In this document: one piece after another, positions 22,932 through 30,954 of the stretch
Layout of the letters: every line of letters begins with the position of its first letter
Position numbering within the stretch: the first letter of the stretch is position 1
NCBI GenBank assembly: GCA_002343685.1
Contig: DDRS01000036.1
Location: forward strand, 17,449 to 57,149
Source of the DNA: Thiobacillus denitrificans
Lineage (GTDB): Bacteria > Pseudomonadota > Gammaproteobacteria > Burkholderiales > Thiobacillaceae
Direction of reading: 5' to 3'
DNA length: 39,701 nt
The notes under the pieces: model-generated
What the model saw: only the letters and a program-made list of their open reading frames with translations
Told to the model about the DNA's origin: nothing
Databases searched by the model: none
Program-made: the position numbers and the translations under genes

Positions 22932-23438
22932 CTACAGCAGCCCGCGTTCGGCAAAACTCAGGATGGCGCTGCCGGCGACGATCAGGTGATCCAGCACCCG
23001 CACGTCCACCAGCGCCAGCGCCGACTTCAGCGTCTGCGTCAGCATCTCGTCGGCGCGCGATGGCTCGGCTGCACCCGACGGGTGGTTATGCACCAGCAGC
23101 AGCGCAGCGCTATTCCTGGCCAGTGCCTCCTTGACCACCTCGCGCGGGTACACCGATGTCTGGCTCACCGTGCCACGAAACATCTCGACGTAGTCGATGA
23201 CACGGTTCTGCGCATCCAGGTGGATGACGCCGAACACCTCGTGCTCCAGCGCCCCCAGCTTGACCCGCAGGAAGTCGCGCACCACCTGCGGCGAGGTCAG
23301 CGCTTCGCAGCCGCGCATCTGCCCGGCGAGCACACGCTGCGCAGCCTGCAACACCTCATCGGCATTGGCTAGACGGTAGTCGCCCGCGACATCGCGAACG
23401 AGAAGGGAAGAATCGAGAGAAAGAGAAAGTTGTGACAT
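22932..23438 (-). CDS. radC: RadC/JAB-domain protein (DUF2466)
   Basis: A 168-aa RadC-like protein covering the JAB/MPN domain. The metal-binding motif is seen as EVFGVIHLDAQNRVI followed by LLVHNHPSGAAEPSRADEMLT (HxH-P-SG-x-D with the trailing Asp). The N-terminal HhH segment of chromosomal RadC is missing, as usual for the short copies on plasmids and ICEs. Its activity is not settled. GGAG seven bases before the ATG at 23438 sets the start; the frame's extension to 23489 enters the duplicated leader and gives a poor sequence. Confidence 0.93.
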   Translation of the reverse strand: MSQLSLSLDSSLLVRDVAGDYRLANADEVLQAAQRVLAGQMRGCEALTSPQVVRDFLRVKLGALEHEVFGVIHLDAQNRVIDYVEMFRGTVSQTSVYPREVVKEALARNSAALLLVHNHPSGAAEPSRADEMLTQTLKSALALVDVRVLDHLIVAGSAILSFAERGLL

Positions 23439-23460
23439 GATCGTGCTCCAGTCCGAATTG

Positions 23461-23600
23461 GGCGGAATTGCCCGGAACCGGAGGAACACGGCGCAGCGCA
23501 GCAGTCAGGGGTCGCAGACGGCCGCCAGGACGCCAGCGTGCAGGGCACGCGCAGCCCTTGACGGCGAGAACGACGTGGTACGTTGAAGGGAACAGCAAGG
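23461..23600 (-). repeat. leader repeat, copy 2 (upstream of radC)
   Basis: Same orientation as, and nearly identical to, 18945-19083, ending 22 bp before the radC ATG. The two copies diverge right at the ribosome-binding sites: AAGGAG for DUF2958, GGAG for radC. This implies that the shared part is the leader itself and not the translation signal. Confidence 0.8.
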
Positions 23601-23913
23601 CCGCCTCTCACACACTCCACTGTCTCCTTGGCAAGCGGAGCGCGCAGGCCCGGTGGGCCGGAGGCGTCAGGGATCAAAGCCGCATGGCCGCGACTCGGCA
23701 CGAGGCGCGGGGCGTGTCCGCGGGCCCGACGGCGGCAACGCCGGGACGCGTGGATGGTAAAGAAGCGTTTGTCCGAAATTTGTTTATGCCTCTCGAACAA
23801 GTTAGCACTGACCGGGGTGGTCATGTCGAAATGATATGTGAAAAAATCTATTTTAAACGAAAGTATTTTGATGTATATTCCTTCTAAGCGAAATCAGACT
23901 TGGACTCCCACTT
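23601..23913. other. 313-bp boundary between backbone and cargo
   Basis: A GC-rich part (to about 23760) continues the radC leader. A sharply AT-rich part (about 23770-23890) probably holds the plus-strand promoter for the 23914 operon. The change in base composition marks where the conserved backbone gives way to variable cargo. Confidence 0.45.
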
Positions 23914-24564
23914 ATGACCAGCGCCTCTATAGATTCGATTCCTGATCTGCTGTTACGCAACATCCCTCGTGGGCTCGTAATGGGCATCGAGGAGGCTTTG
24001 GCTGCAGGGGCACAACGCGCCTACGCAGCAGCCAGAGGAATGGATGAGGGTCATCTGCCGCACGTCGTTGGCCAGATGCGGCACTTCCACATGAACGAGT
24101 CATTTCAGCGAGCCCTCTCCATGGGCGATGCATCGCCGACAGCGATTCGAGGCAATGGCATCGTGACCGGCCGGACCGGCGTCTTCACCCTCGCCAGATT
24201 CAACATTCCAGAAGGATTCTGGATCAACGGACGGCGCAGCCACACACGCAGGCAGATGTCCGTGGCGAACAAGGCAATCGAGCCGTTGGTTCAACCGGAG
24301 TTGTTCGAGGGTTACGTGTCTCCGTCCGAGGCGGTGGCGTTCTTCGTGGCTTGTTTTTCCGGATCGTTGCGGAGCCAGCCTGAGTCGCCGGTTTCGATCC
24401 AGGTTGCTGTACCTGATCGCGATATGCGCGGCTGGCTCTTCCGAGAGCCGCTGGATGCCTTCGTGCAGCGCTACGAACAGAAGCCTTCGGCCCAAGATGA
24501 CCTCGCAACGCCGAAGCTGAAGAAGAACATTGGCAAGCAGGGTAAAGACGGAACTTCGCAATGA
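23914..24564 (+). CDS. hypothetical protein, first gene of the XRE-ImmA operon
   Basis: A 216-aa protein I do not recognise. It has an Ala-rich helical start (GLVMGIEEALAAGAQRAYAAARGMDEGHLPHVVGQMRHFHMNESF), a mixed middle (GRTGVFTLARFNIPEGFWINGRRSHTRRQM) and a Lys-rich tail. There is no signal peptide or membrane segment. Its stop overlaps the start of the XRE-metallopeptidase gene by four bases (ATGA), so the two products are probably made together and may interact. Being the partner of an ImmA/IrrE-type sensor, it could be an effector or the protease's target; this is inference from layout. Confidence 0.8.
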   Translation: MTSASIDSIPDLLLRNIPRGLVMGIEEALAAGAQRAYAAARGMDEGHLPHVVGQMRHFHMNESFQRALSMGDASPTAIRGNGIVTGRTGVFTLARFNIPEGFWINGRRSHTRRQMSVANKAIEPLVQPELFEGYVSPSEAVAFFVACFSGSLRSQPESPVSIQVAVPDRDMRGWLFREPLDAFVQRYEQKPSAQDDLATPKLKKNIGKQGKDGTSQ

Positions 24565-25772
24565 GCCGTGGTGGTATTCAAGGTTTTCAGAAGGAGCGCC
24601 TTAGTCAGATACTGGCAGCGCGCCGACTGAGCCAGGTGCAGCTCGCATCGCTTGTTGGCGTTTCGCCGGCGACGGTGAGCAAGTGGCGTTCAGGCAGCCA
24701 AGCGCCCGAGCGCGAGGCCTTGGATCGGCTTGCAGGCGTCGTCAACGTGACGCCGGAATGGTTCACCCGATTGCCCACGACGAAAGTGTCGCTACCGCTG
24801 TTTCGCAGCAATGCGTCGGCGCACGTCGCCGCTCGTGCGATGCTCGAAGCTAGGCTTGAGTGGGGTCAGGACATTGCTGTCGCTTTGTCGGAGTTCGTGG
24901 ACTACCCGGCGCTGAACCTGCCCGGTCGCACGTTTTCCGATCCGGAGGAGATCACACCCGAAGAGATCGAGCTGGCGGCCAGCGAGTGCCGCGATATGTG
25001 GCGCATCGGCCGTGCGGCAGTACAGGACCTTGCCCTCGCGGTCGAAGGTGCTGGCGTCATTTTGATCCGCGAGGAAACAGGCATTGCGCAAATAGAAGGC
25101 CTGTCGGCATGGAGCGAAGTGCTTGGGCGGCCTCTCGTCCTTCTGTCGGCCGACAAGGATAACGGGTACCGAAGTCGATTCGACCTGGCCCATGAGCTAG
25201 GGCATTTGATCCTTCATCGGTACATTCCGCGCCCCACTGAGCGTGATCGCCACAAGCAGTTGGAACAGCAAGCGCACCGTTTCGCCGGTGCATTCCTGTT
25301 GCCCGCCGAGACGCTTGCCACCGAAGTGCGGATGCCGGTGACGCTGGATGATTTGTTGTTGTTGAAGCGGCGCTGGGGAGTCTCAGTGGGCGCGATCGTG
25401 ATGAGGCTTCGTGCATTGAAGATTCTGGACGAGGAGGGCGCGCAGGCGCTCTTCAAGCGGCGCTCTGCGCGGTGGGGTGCCAAGTCAGAACCTGGTGATG
25501 GCGACCGGTCACCCGAGCGGCCCCGGTTGCTACGCCGCACCGTCGATCTACTGGTCGACGAGAACGTGATGCCGCTGGATGCGATTCCTCGGCACATCGG
25601 TCTGGCAGGACATGACATCGAAATGCTAGCCGGACTGCCTGAAGGCTATTTCCAGGGCAAGAGCAAGGTCGTGCAGCTTGCACGCATGCGCACTACTCCA
25701 GTAAGTACCGGGGATCGACCGACGATGGATAGCAATACGGTGCTGCCGTTCCGGGTCCCTCCCAAAGCTTGA
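24561..25772 (+). CDS. XRE helix-turn-helix plus ImmA/IrrE metallopeptidase
   Basis: A 403-aa fusion. Residues 11-65 are a Cro/C1-type HTH (RLSQILAARRLSQVQLASLVGVSPATVSKWRSGSQAPE). Residues about 130-300 form an ImmA/IrrE (DUF955) zinc protease domain with FDLAHELGHLILHR (HELGH at 211-215) and the downstream helix EQQAHRFAGAFLLP. Such proteins bind DNA as repressors and cleave a partner after stress; ImmA of ICEBs1 is the model. A 100-residue tail of unknown function follows (from about residue 300), ending TVLPFRVPPKA. It is the second gene of a three-gene plus-strand operon. Confidence 0.9.
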   Translation: MSRGGIQGFQKERLSQILAARRLSQVQLASLVGVSPATVSKWRSGSQAPEREALDRLAGVVNVTPEWFTRLPTTKVSLPLFRSNASAHVAARAMLEARLEWGQDIAVALSEFVDYPALNLPGRTFSDPEEITPEEIELAASECRDMWRIGRAAVQDLALAVEGAGVILIREETGIAQIEGLSAWSEVLGRPLVLLSADKDNGYRSRFDLAHELGHLILHRYIPRPTERDRHKQLEQQAHRFAGAFLLPAETLATEVRMPVTLDDLLLLKRRWGVSVGAIVMRLRALKILDEEGAQALFKRRSARWGAKSEPGDGDRSPERPRLLRRTVDLLVDENVMPLDAIPRHIGLAGHDIEMLAGLPEGYFQGKSKVVQLARMRTTPVSTGDRPTMDSNTVLPFRVPPKA

Positions 25773-25791
25773 TTCACCATAGGAGATCGAC

Positions 25792-26040
25792 ATGCCGAAA
25801 AACACGAAGCAAACGTCCGCTCGCATCGCCACGCTGGCGGCGGAAACCTTGCAAAATGAGCGCGCCTCCCAGATCGCCAAGAGCCTCGCGGCGTCTGCGC
25901 TCGCGCAGCGCAGCGGCAGCAAGCAGACCGGGGCGGAGATGGAAGACCTGGCTGCAAAAGTGCTTGCCAGCGAGCGCTATGCGGACGAAACGAAGGAGTT
26001 GGCAGCGTCGGTCCTGAGTCAGGCGAACAAGGCGCGCTGA
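25792..26040 (+). CDS. small helical hypothetical protein
   Basis: An 82-aa, Ala- and Lys-rich, wholly helical protein. It contains two related segments, MPKNTKQTSARIATLAAETLQNERASQIAKSLAASALAQ and GAEMEDLAAKVLASERYADETKELAASVLSQ, an internal repeat built on xLAAxxLxxERxAxxxKxLAASxLxQ. It follows the XRE-ImmA gene by 19 bp, with GGAGA upstream of the ATG, so it belongs to that operon. I do not recognise a family. A small helical partner or inhibitor is possible. Confidence 0.75.
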   Translation: MPKNTKQTSARIATLAAETLQNERASQIAKSLAASALAQRSGSKQTGAEMEDLAAKVLASERYADETKELAASVLSQANKAR

Positions 26041-26075
26041 TTTTCGTGCTGCTGCCTGATTTGTCAGCAATTGCT

Positions 26076-27419
26076 CTATTCGGCAATGGCTTCGTCAGGC
26101 TCATGCCGTGACGATTGAACGGCTGCGACCACCGCGCGATTACCGTTCAGGATAGCCTCGACCAGGGTGTTGAGTGCTGAGGTGGTGTCGGCGTACGCGC
26201 CTATGTAGCCCGATTGAATAAGGTCAAGAAACGCACCCTGCCGGATGTAGCGGCCGCCGAGCGTGTTGTAGCTGATACGAAACGCCCCACGCGGTCCCTT
26301 GCAGGACGGGTCCTGCAGCAGGCGTTCATAGTGATCAATTGGCGTGATGATGCTGCCGTTGGCCAAGCTGCCATTGCGTCGCACGAACTTCAAGTAAAAC
26401 ATTTCGGGATTCAATCGATATTCGAGTGGTCCCGCCGCATGTGTGCTGGCGAAGGCGCGCATGCGCCTCACCTCGTCCGCCATTTTCGGATCGGGACGGT
26501 AAAGCCAGTCGGTGGGTTCGCCCAAGTGACCGTTGGGCTCCAGCATCTTGTACTGCACCATCACGATGTTTTTCTTCGTGAGGTTGAGGTAGATGAGATC
26601 CACGCCGAAGACATGCTCCAGGTCGCGCCGGTTGGCAGTGAATACTTCCAGTTTGTCGGTACCCTTCTCAAACAAGGCGCGTCCGGTGATATGGCTCGCC
26701 GAGAGCGTGTAGCCAGGGACGGCACGTGCGTCATGTTCGATCACCGAGTCCTCCATCAGCGGTACGCGCGCCAGCGCCGTGGATTGCGATCCGACCAGCT
26801 CAACACGGCTGGCGCGATCGCTGGCAGCCAAGCCGAACGCCTTGAGGGCGGTTTGCACAGCGTCCTCCTGCACGGCAGAGAAGTTGGCGTAACGCTTGGG
26901 CGCGGTCAGGGATTCGGCCACTGCTCGAATCGGCCCCTGGTTCGCCGGGATTGCCACGAGCGCATCAATCAATGCACCGCTCAGTTTTGGCGATAGCACG
27001 AGTACGTCTGCTGAAGACCGCAATTTCTTTTGCAGCTGCGTCGCATGGGTGGTGCCATTGAGCAGCGCGAACATGGCCTGTTCGGTGTCGGGTGCCATGC
27101 TGACTGCGCGCTTGATCTTGATGCGAGTTTCCAGCGTCGTGACCGGGCTGCGTGAACTGACCAAGCCGATGTAGGCGAAGTGTTCAATCTTGTCAGGGTC
27201 CGCCCATTCGGAGAGTTTGCCGAAAATCAGGCAGATCGTGGGCGGCTTGATATCGGCGCACAGTTCATGCGCGCGCGCCAGCGTGAATTCGTTCAATCCA
27301 CGCCGAGAAGCATGAAGCAGGCCGCTGTCGCTTTCGTCCAGGCGAAGGATCACGCAAGGCTTTGTCTGCACGTGCTGCCGTAGCGCATCAAGCCATGTTC
27401 GGTCTTCAGAGGCAGGCAT
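26076..27419 (-). CDS. hypothetical protein with a PD-(D/E)xK-like (QxK) nuclease core
   Basis: A 447-aa protein of no named family. Its middle (about residues 250-295) reads LEVFTANRRDLEHVFGVDLIYLNLTKKN then IVMVQYKML: a helix Glu (about 268), GVD (Asp274), and after two strands Q289-Y-K291. This E...D...QxK order is the core of Mrr-type restriction-endonuclease folds, so it is probably a nuclease; the assignment is mine from the pattern. The N-terminal 240 residues (LDESDSGLLHASRRGLNEFTLARAHELC...) are unassigned and may sense or bind a target. It begins 3 bp after the stop of the upstream 431-aa gene, indicating coupled translation, and converges on the XRE-ImmA operon. Confidence 0.82.
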   Translation of the reverse strand: MPASEDRTWLDALRQHVQTKPCVILRLDESDSGLLHASRRGLNEFTLARAHELCADIKPPTICLIFGKLSEWADPDKIEHFAYIGLVSSRSPVTTLETRIKIKRAVSMAPDTEQAMFALLNGTTHATQLQKKLRSSADVLVLSPKLSGALIDALVAIPANQGPIRAVAESLTAPKRYANFSAVQEDAVQTALKAFGLAASDRASRVELVGSQSTALARVPLMEDSVIEHDARAVPGYTLSASHITGRALFEKGTDKLEVFTANRRDLEHVFGVDLIYLNLTKKNIVMVQYKMLEPNGHLGEPTDWLYRPDPKMADEVRRMRAFASTHAAGPLEYRLNPEMFYLKFVRRNGSLANGSIITPIDHYERLLQDPSCKGPRGAFRISYNTLGGRYIRQGAFLDLIQSGYIGAYADTTSALNTLVEAILNGNRAVVAAVQSSRHEPDEAIAE

Positions 27420-27422
27420 CGG

Positions 27423-28718
27423 TTAACCAATCTTCGCAATAGAAGCACCGCCGCTGTCATGGCCGCGCTGCAGGTCAGAAACCACCTTCATCAATCGATT
27501 GATCGGCTCAGCCAAACGTTTTGGCAATACGCGGTGCTGCGTATGAATTTTCTGGTCGGCTATCCAGCGATGCGCGATCCAGACATCCTCCTCGGGATGG
27601 TCGTTGTCCACACCATTGCGGTATTTGTAACCCACAAGCGCATCGGCGTGCGACAACAGTAGCCGTGCCATCGTCATGTGAAAGCAATGGGCCTGCAGGT
27701 CTGCGGGACCCTTAGGGCGCGGGACGGTCAGACGCAGGCACTGATGGTTGTTGAACTGTTCCCAATCGGGGCCGACAACCTGACCCGCATGCTCCAGCAT
27801 CTTGCGCGACTGTTCGCTCTTGCCATTGACGATAGCGACAGCTACCGCACCGGTCGGATAGCCAAGAGTCTTTGCCAGCAAGTTCATCCAACCCACGAGC
27901 CGGTGCAAGGTGGTGTCGTCCGAGAACACCAAGTACTGGTGCCGCTGTTCTCTGTCCAGAAATGTCGGCAACTGAGCATAAAGTGGATACAGCAGATCAT
28001 GCAGGTAGACATAGGTCTGCCTGCGGCCTTGCTCATGGCTGCGTGTTGTGGCGGTCAAGGCTCGTTCGGCCCACTGCGGCGTGATCTCGCCCATCGTCAT
28101 TTCGGTGATGTCGATGGAAATGAGCGCGAAGCCCAGCGACTTGCCGATCAGCGCTTTTCGCCCGTCGAAGGCGTGTCCCAGTTCGATCTCGACTCCAGCG
28201 AGCACCATGGGCTCGGTCTGGATGGGCGGGCCAAGCACCGCAATGTCGAGACGAAACCGACTGCCGAAGGGGGTCTCCAGTGGATGCTCGGTCGCGACAT
28301 GGTCAGCACCCAACAGTAAGTTGCCCTCCAGAGGGTAGTCCGATGCATCGGCATCCTTGAACGCCCATGGCATCGCTAGACCAGCCGCGAGGCGACGCGA
28401 CAGTTCGGCGGCGATCAACCCCTTGGCACGCTGGTGTTCCGGGCTTTCGCGCACGGCGCGCTGTCGGTTGGTCTCTTCCTCTTCGAATTGTGCCTTGAAG
28501 TCATAGGTCCTCCCGGCCGGAAGTTGCCGGAAGTGCGAGCGCCGGCGCAGCTTGCCCTTCTCGAACGAAGGACTCACCCAAGTCACCAACTGCTGGGTGA
28601 CGCCCGGCGCGACCAAGGGCCACAACTTGCGCGCGTGCTCGCGGCTGCGAACCTCGCGAGCAGTGATCCGCATCTGAAAGAGACCTTTTCGGGAAAAGAC
28701 GGCGACCGCTTCATCCAT
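27423..28718 (-). CDS. hypothetical protein with a CoiA-like nuclease domain
   Basis: A 431-aa protein. The segment at about residues 92-205 resembles CoiA-type nuclease domains: SPEHQRAKGLIAAEL (His and Lys helix), then FRLDIAVLG (Asp158), MVLAGVEIELGH (Glu177, Glu179) and FDGRKALIGKSLGFALISIDIT. This D...ExE layout is a PD-(D/E)xK variant, as in CoiA with its D...ExQ. The N-terminal part has a Lys/Arg-rich region (SFEKGKLRRRSHFRQLP), and the C-terminal 200 residues are unassigned. It is the first full gene of a two-gene nuclease operon and overlaps a possible 48-aa ORF at its start. Upstream lies a shared divergent region with a toxin-antitoxin pair. Confidence 0.82.
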   Translation of the reverse strand: MDEAVAVFSRKGLFQMRITAREVRSREHARKLWPLVAPGVTQQLVTWVSPSFEKGKLRRRSHFRQLPAGRTYDFKAQFEEEETNRQRAVRESPEHQRAKGLIAAELSRRLAAGLAMPWAFKDADASDYPLEGNLLLGADHVATEHPLETPFGSRFRLDIAVLGPPIQTEPMVLAGVEIELGHAFDGRKALIGKSLGFALISIDITEMTMGEITPQWAERALTATTRSHEQGRRQTYVYLHDLLYPLYAQLPTFLDREQRHQYLVFSDDTTLHRLVGWMNLLAKTLGYPTGAVAVAIVNGKSEQSRKMLEHAGQVVGPDWEQFNNHQCLRLTVPRPKGPADLQAHCFHMTMARLLLSHADALVGYKYRNGVDNDHPEEDVWIAHRWIADQKIHTQHRVLPKRLAEPINRLMKVVSDLQRGHDSGGASIAKIG

Positions 28719-28857
28719 GCTCGTTTCTCACCCTGGCTCCACCGGCGTCCTTCTGGATCGTCCACCAAAACTTCTGCCGATTATCGTAGGCCGCTGCGTC
28801 ATCGAGCGTCAAAGTGGCATCGCTTGGGTTCTGGCAGCCGGTCGCAAGTGGGGTCAT
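28711..28857 (-). CDS. possible 48-aa leader protein of the two-nuclease operon
   Basis: MTPLATGCQNPSDATLTLDD... continuing to ...VRNEHG. AAGGA lies ten bases before the ATG, third positions are GC-biased, and the stop overlaps the start region of the 431-aa gene by eight bases. These suggest a real translated ORF, either a small third component or a leader peptide controlling the next gene by coupling. No family is recognised, and at this length coding is uncertain. Confidence 0.45.
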   Translation of the reverse strand: MTPLATGCQNPSDATLTLDDAAAYDNRQKFWWTIQKDAGGARVRNEHG

Positions 28858-28905
28858 GAAAGATAGTCCTTGGTGCGTGCGTAGAAGTTGGAGGCTGAGG
28901 GCAGT

Positions 28906-28937
28906 TTTTCGTTTATTGCGATTTTCGTTTGTTTCGA
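28906..28937 (+). promoter_or_regulatory. tandem 16-bp direct repeat in the antitoxin promoter
   Basis: TTTTCGTTTATTGCGA (28906-28921) is followed without a gap by TTTTCGTTTGTTTCGA (28922-28937), two mismatches. The repeat overlaps the likely -35 (TTGCGA at 28916-28921), with TATAGT as -10 about 18 bp on, upstream of the excisionase-like antitoxin. It is the probable autoregulation site of the toxin-antitoxin pair. Confidence 0.6.
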
Positions 28938-28980
28938 TTATAGTAGCATTAATTATTTTCCGACACCACCGGAGTTCACC

Positions 28981-29448
28981 ATGACCACCACCGTCCTGTC
29001 CAAGATGACACTGCCCGTCGAACGGGAAGTGCAGGCGGCCGTGCAAGGTCAACGTGCCTTGGCGGCCTACCTCGCCACCCAGTTCGAGATTCAGCGCATC
29101 CAGATCTTCGACGACAAGAACCAGGCTCATCAGGTTGAGCTGCCGACCTCGGCCTTGCGTCTGCTCGTGGACATCCTAGCCGAGCTGGCAGATGGCAACG
29201 CCGTCAAGGTCGTACCCGTCCACGCGGAGCTGACTACCCAAGAAGCGGCCGATCTGCTCAACGTCTCCCGTCCGCATTTGGTCAAGCTGCTGGAAGATGG
29301 CGTGCTGCCTTTCCACAAGACCGGCAAGCACCGACGCGTGCGCTTCGCTGACCTGATGCTGTTCAAGGGTCATCGTGACCACGCCAGCGAACAAGCAATG
29401 GAAGAACTGGCGAAGCAGGCCCAGGAACTGGGGATGGGCTACGAATGA
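28981..29448 (+). CDS. antitoxin with excisionase-like DNA-binding domain
   Basis: A 155-aa protein. Residues about 84-128 form a MerR/excisionase-type winged helix (LTTQEAADLLNVSRPHLVKLLEDGVLPFHKTGKHRRVRFADLMLF), and the 80-residue N-terminal part is helical (REVQAAVQGQRALAAYLATQFEIQRI). Such proteins precede PIN-domain toxins in many proteobacteria and act as repressor and antidote. The gene overlaps the toxin gene by four bases (ATGA). GGAG seven bases before the ATG at 28981 sets the start; the upstream frame extension lies in the AT-rich promoter. Confidence 0.88.
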   Translation: MTTTVLSKMTLPVEREVQAAVQGQRALAAYLATQFEIQRIQIFDDKNQAHQVELPTSALRLLVDILAELADGNAVKVVPVHAELTTQEAADLLNVSRPHLVKLLEDGVLPFHKTGKHRRVRFADLMLFKGHRDHASEQAMEELAKQAQELGMGYE

Positions 29449-30020
29449 GGCATTCGCCGTTCACGGCTGTCTACGATGCTTGCGTTCTGTATCCCGCGCC
29501 GCTGCGGGATTTCCTGATGTGGCTCGGGCTATCCGGACGGTTCCGTGCGCGGTGGAGTGCGCAGATTCACGACGAGTGGAAACGCAACTTGCTACTGAAC
29601 CGTGCTGACCTGACGCGCGAGCAACTGGATCGTACGTCGGCACTGATGGATAAGGCCATTCCGGATGGTTTGGTGACCGATCACGAAGTGCTCATCGCAG
29701 GCTTGGCCTTACCTGACCCGGATGATCGCCACGTGCTGGCCGCTGCGATTCGCTGCAATGCCAGCGTGATCGTCACCTTCAACGAAAGGGACTTCCCGCA
29801 ATCGGCGCTGTCGCCTTTCGGTATCGAAGCACAGCATCCAGACCTGTTCATCGAGAACTTATTCGATCTCGATCCGGCCGCGGTCGTCGCAGCCGCCCAA
29901 CGCCAGCGCGCCCAACTCAAGAATCCGCCGATGGACGCGGACCACTACATCGATGTGTTGCTCAGGCAGGGACTCGTCCAAACTGCCAAGTCGCTAACCA
30001 TCTATCAGGTCATTTTGTAG
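29445..30020 (+). CDS. PIN-domain ribonuclease toxin
   Basis: A 191-aa PIN-domain protein, a predicted Mg2+-dependent RNase that stops growth when its antitoxin is lost. The acidic site residues are visible: VYDACVLYP (Asp11), IHDEWKRNL (Glu44), LALPDPDDRHVLAAAI (Asp93/Asp94) and VTFNERDFP (Asp116). The extra C-terminal 60 residues are longer than VapC, as usual for this excisionase-linked group. It forms an operon with the upstream antitoxin gene. All expected catalytic residues are present, so the toxin looks active. Confidence 0.92.
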   Translation: MRHSPFTAVYDACVLYPAPLRDFLMWLGLSGRFRARWSAQIHDEWKRNLLLNRADLTREQLDRTSALMDKAIPDGLVTDHEVLIAGLALPDPDDRHVLAAAIRCNASVIVTFNERDFPQSALSPFGIEAQHPDLFIENLFDLDPAAVVAAAQRQRAQLKNPPMDADHYIDVLLRQGLVQTAKSLTIYQVIL

Positions 30021-30052
30021 TGCGGAATCAGCTCGGGCGTTGTGGAGATTGA

Positions 30053-30822
30053 ATGGCAGAACCAACCGAAAAAACGATCAAGCGACTCTTTGCATTGTCC
30101 GGCAACATCTGCGCGTACCCCGGATGTTCTCTGGCCATCGTGGAGAGCGTCGGCACCGTCACAGGGGAGATATGTCTATACATGCCAGACGCGAAGGCGG
30201 TCCCCGATATGAGGCCTCTCAGACCGATGTAGACCGGCATGGCTTCGACAACCTGATTTTGCTGTGCCGACAGCATCATAAAGTTATCGATTCACAACCC
30301 GACGTCTACACCGCTGAAGCCCTACGGGAGATGAAGGCAATCCATGAGGATGTGGCAGGGCGTGCCGAACAGGCAGCAGACAGCTTTTTTGCCAAAATCC
30401 TGCTGAATGACTTGCAAGTCACAGTGACCAACAACACCGGCAACGTTGCGATCAACAGCCCCGGGGCGATCCAGGCGCATACGGTCAACGTCAAGACTAC
30501 CCGCCGTGCCGTCTCTGTTAATGCGCCGCCAGGAACCATTGGTGCCGACCAGCAGCTGAGTCGATACGTGCAGCACCTGATCAAGCGGTATAACGAATTC
30601 GCCAGTGCGGACAAGACACGTGCGACGAAGTTTAACTACGGCGTTATTTCGGCGAACGTAGAAAACCGGTTCGGCGCTCCGTGGAAGCTGCTACCGGCTG
30701 AAAAGTTCGACACCGTATGCGAGTATCTGCAGCAGCGCATCAGCAAAACGATCCTGGCCAAGCAGAATGCTGCCAAAGGGTACCGTGCGTTCTCAACCTA
30801 CGCTGAATTCCTCGCGAAGTAG
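30053..30822 (+). pseudogene. HNH endonuclease gene broken by a one-base deletion
   Basis: From the ATG at 30053 (GGAG seven bases upstream) the frame reads MAEPTEKTIKRLFALSGNICAYPGCS... to GEIC, then passes out of frame and soon stops. The rest is intact one frame away: HARREGGPRYEASQTD...HGFDNLILLCRQHHKVID and on to the stop at 30822. Adding one A between 30176 and 30177 would restore GEICHI, the first His-containing strand of this HNH (beta-beta-alpha metal) family, so the lesion falls on the motif. A C-terminal region of about 150 residues follows the nuclease part. It could be a true inactivation or a sequencing error. It lies 132 bp upstream of an ATPase gene. Confidence 0.85.
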
Positions 30823-30954
30823 CCCCGAAACTGGCGGTGGGTACGTGGCTCGGCTCCGGGCAGTGGTGGAGGTGCAATAGAGCGAGGGCATGCGTGGAGT
30901 GTCGACGCCTGTGGATAAACAGAGAAAAGTGAAAAGAAACGGGGAAGGGACACC

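Noticed and set aside
30910..30918. Perfect DnaA box TGTGGATAA upstream of the ATPase gene
   Set aside because: It is a lone site without iterons, AT-rich tract or initiator gene nearby; a single 9-mer is expected by chance.
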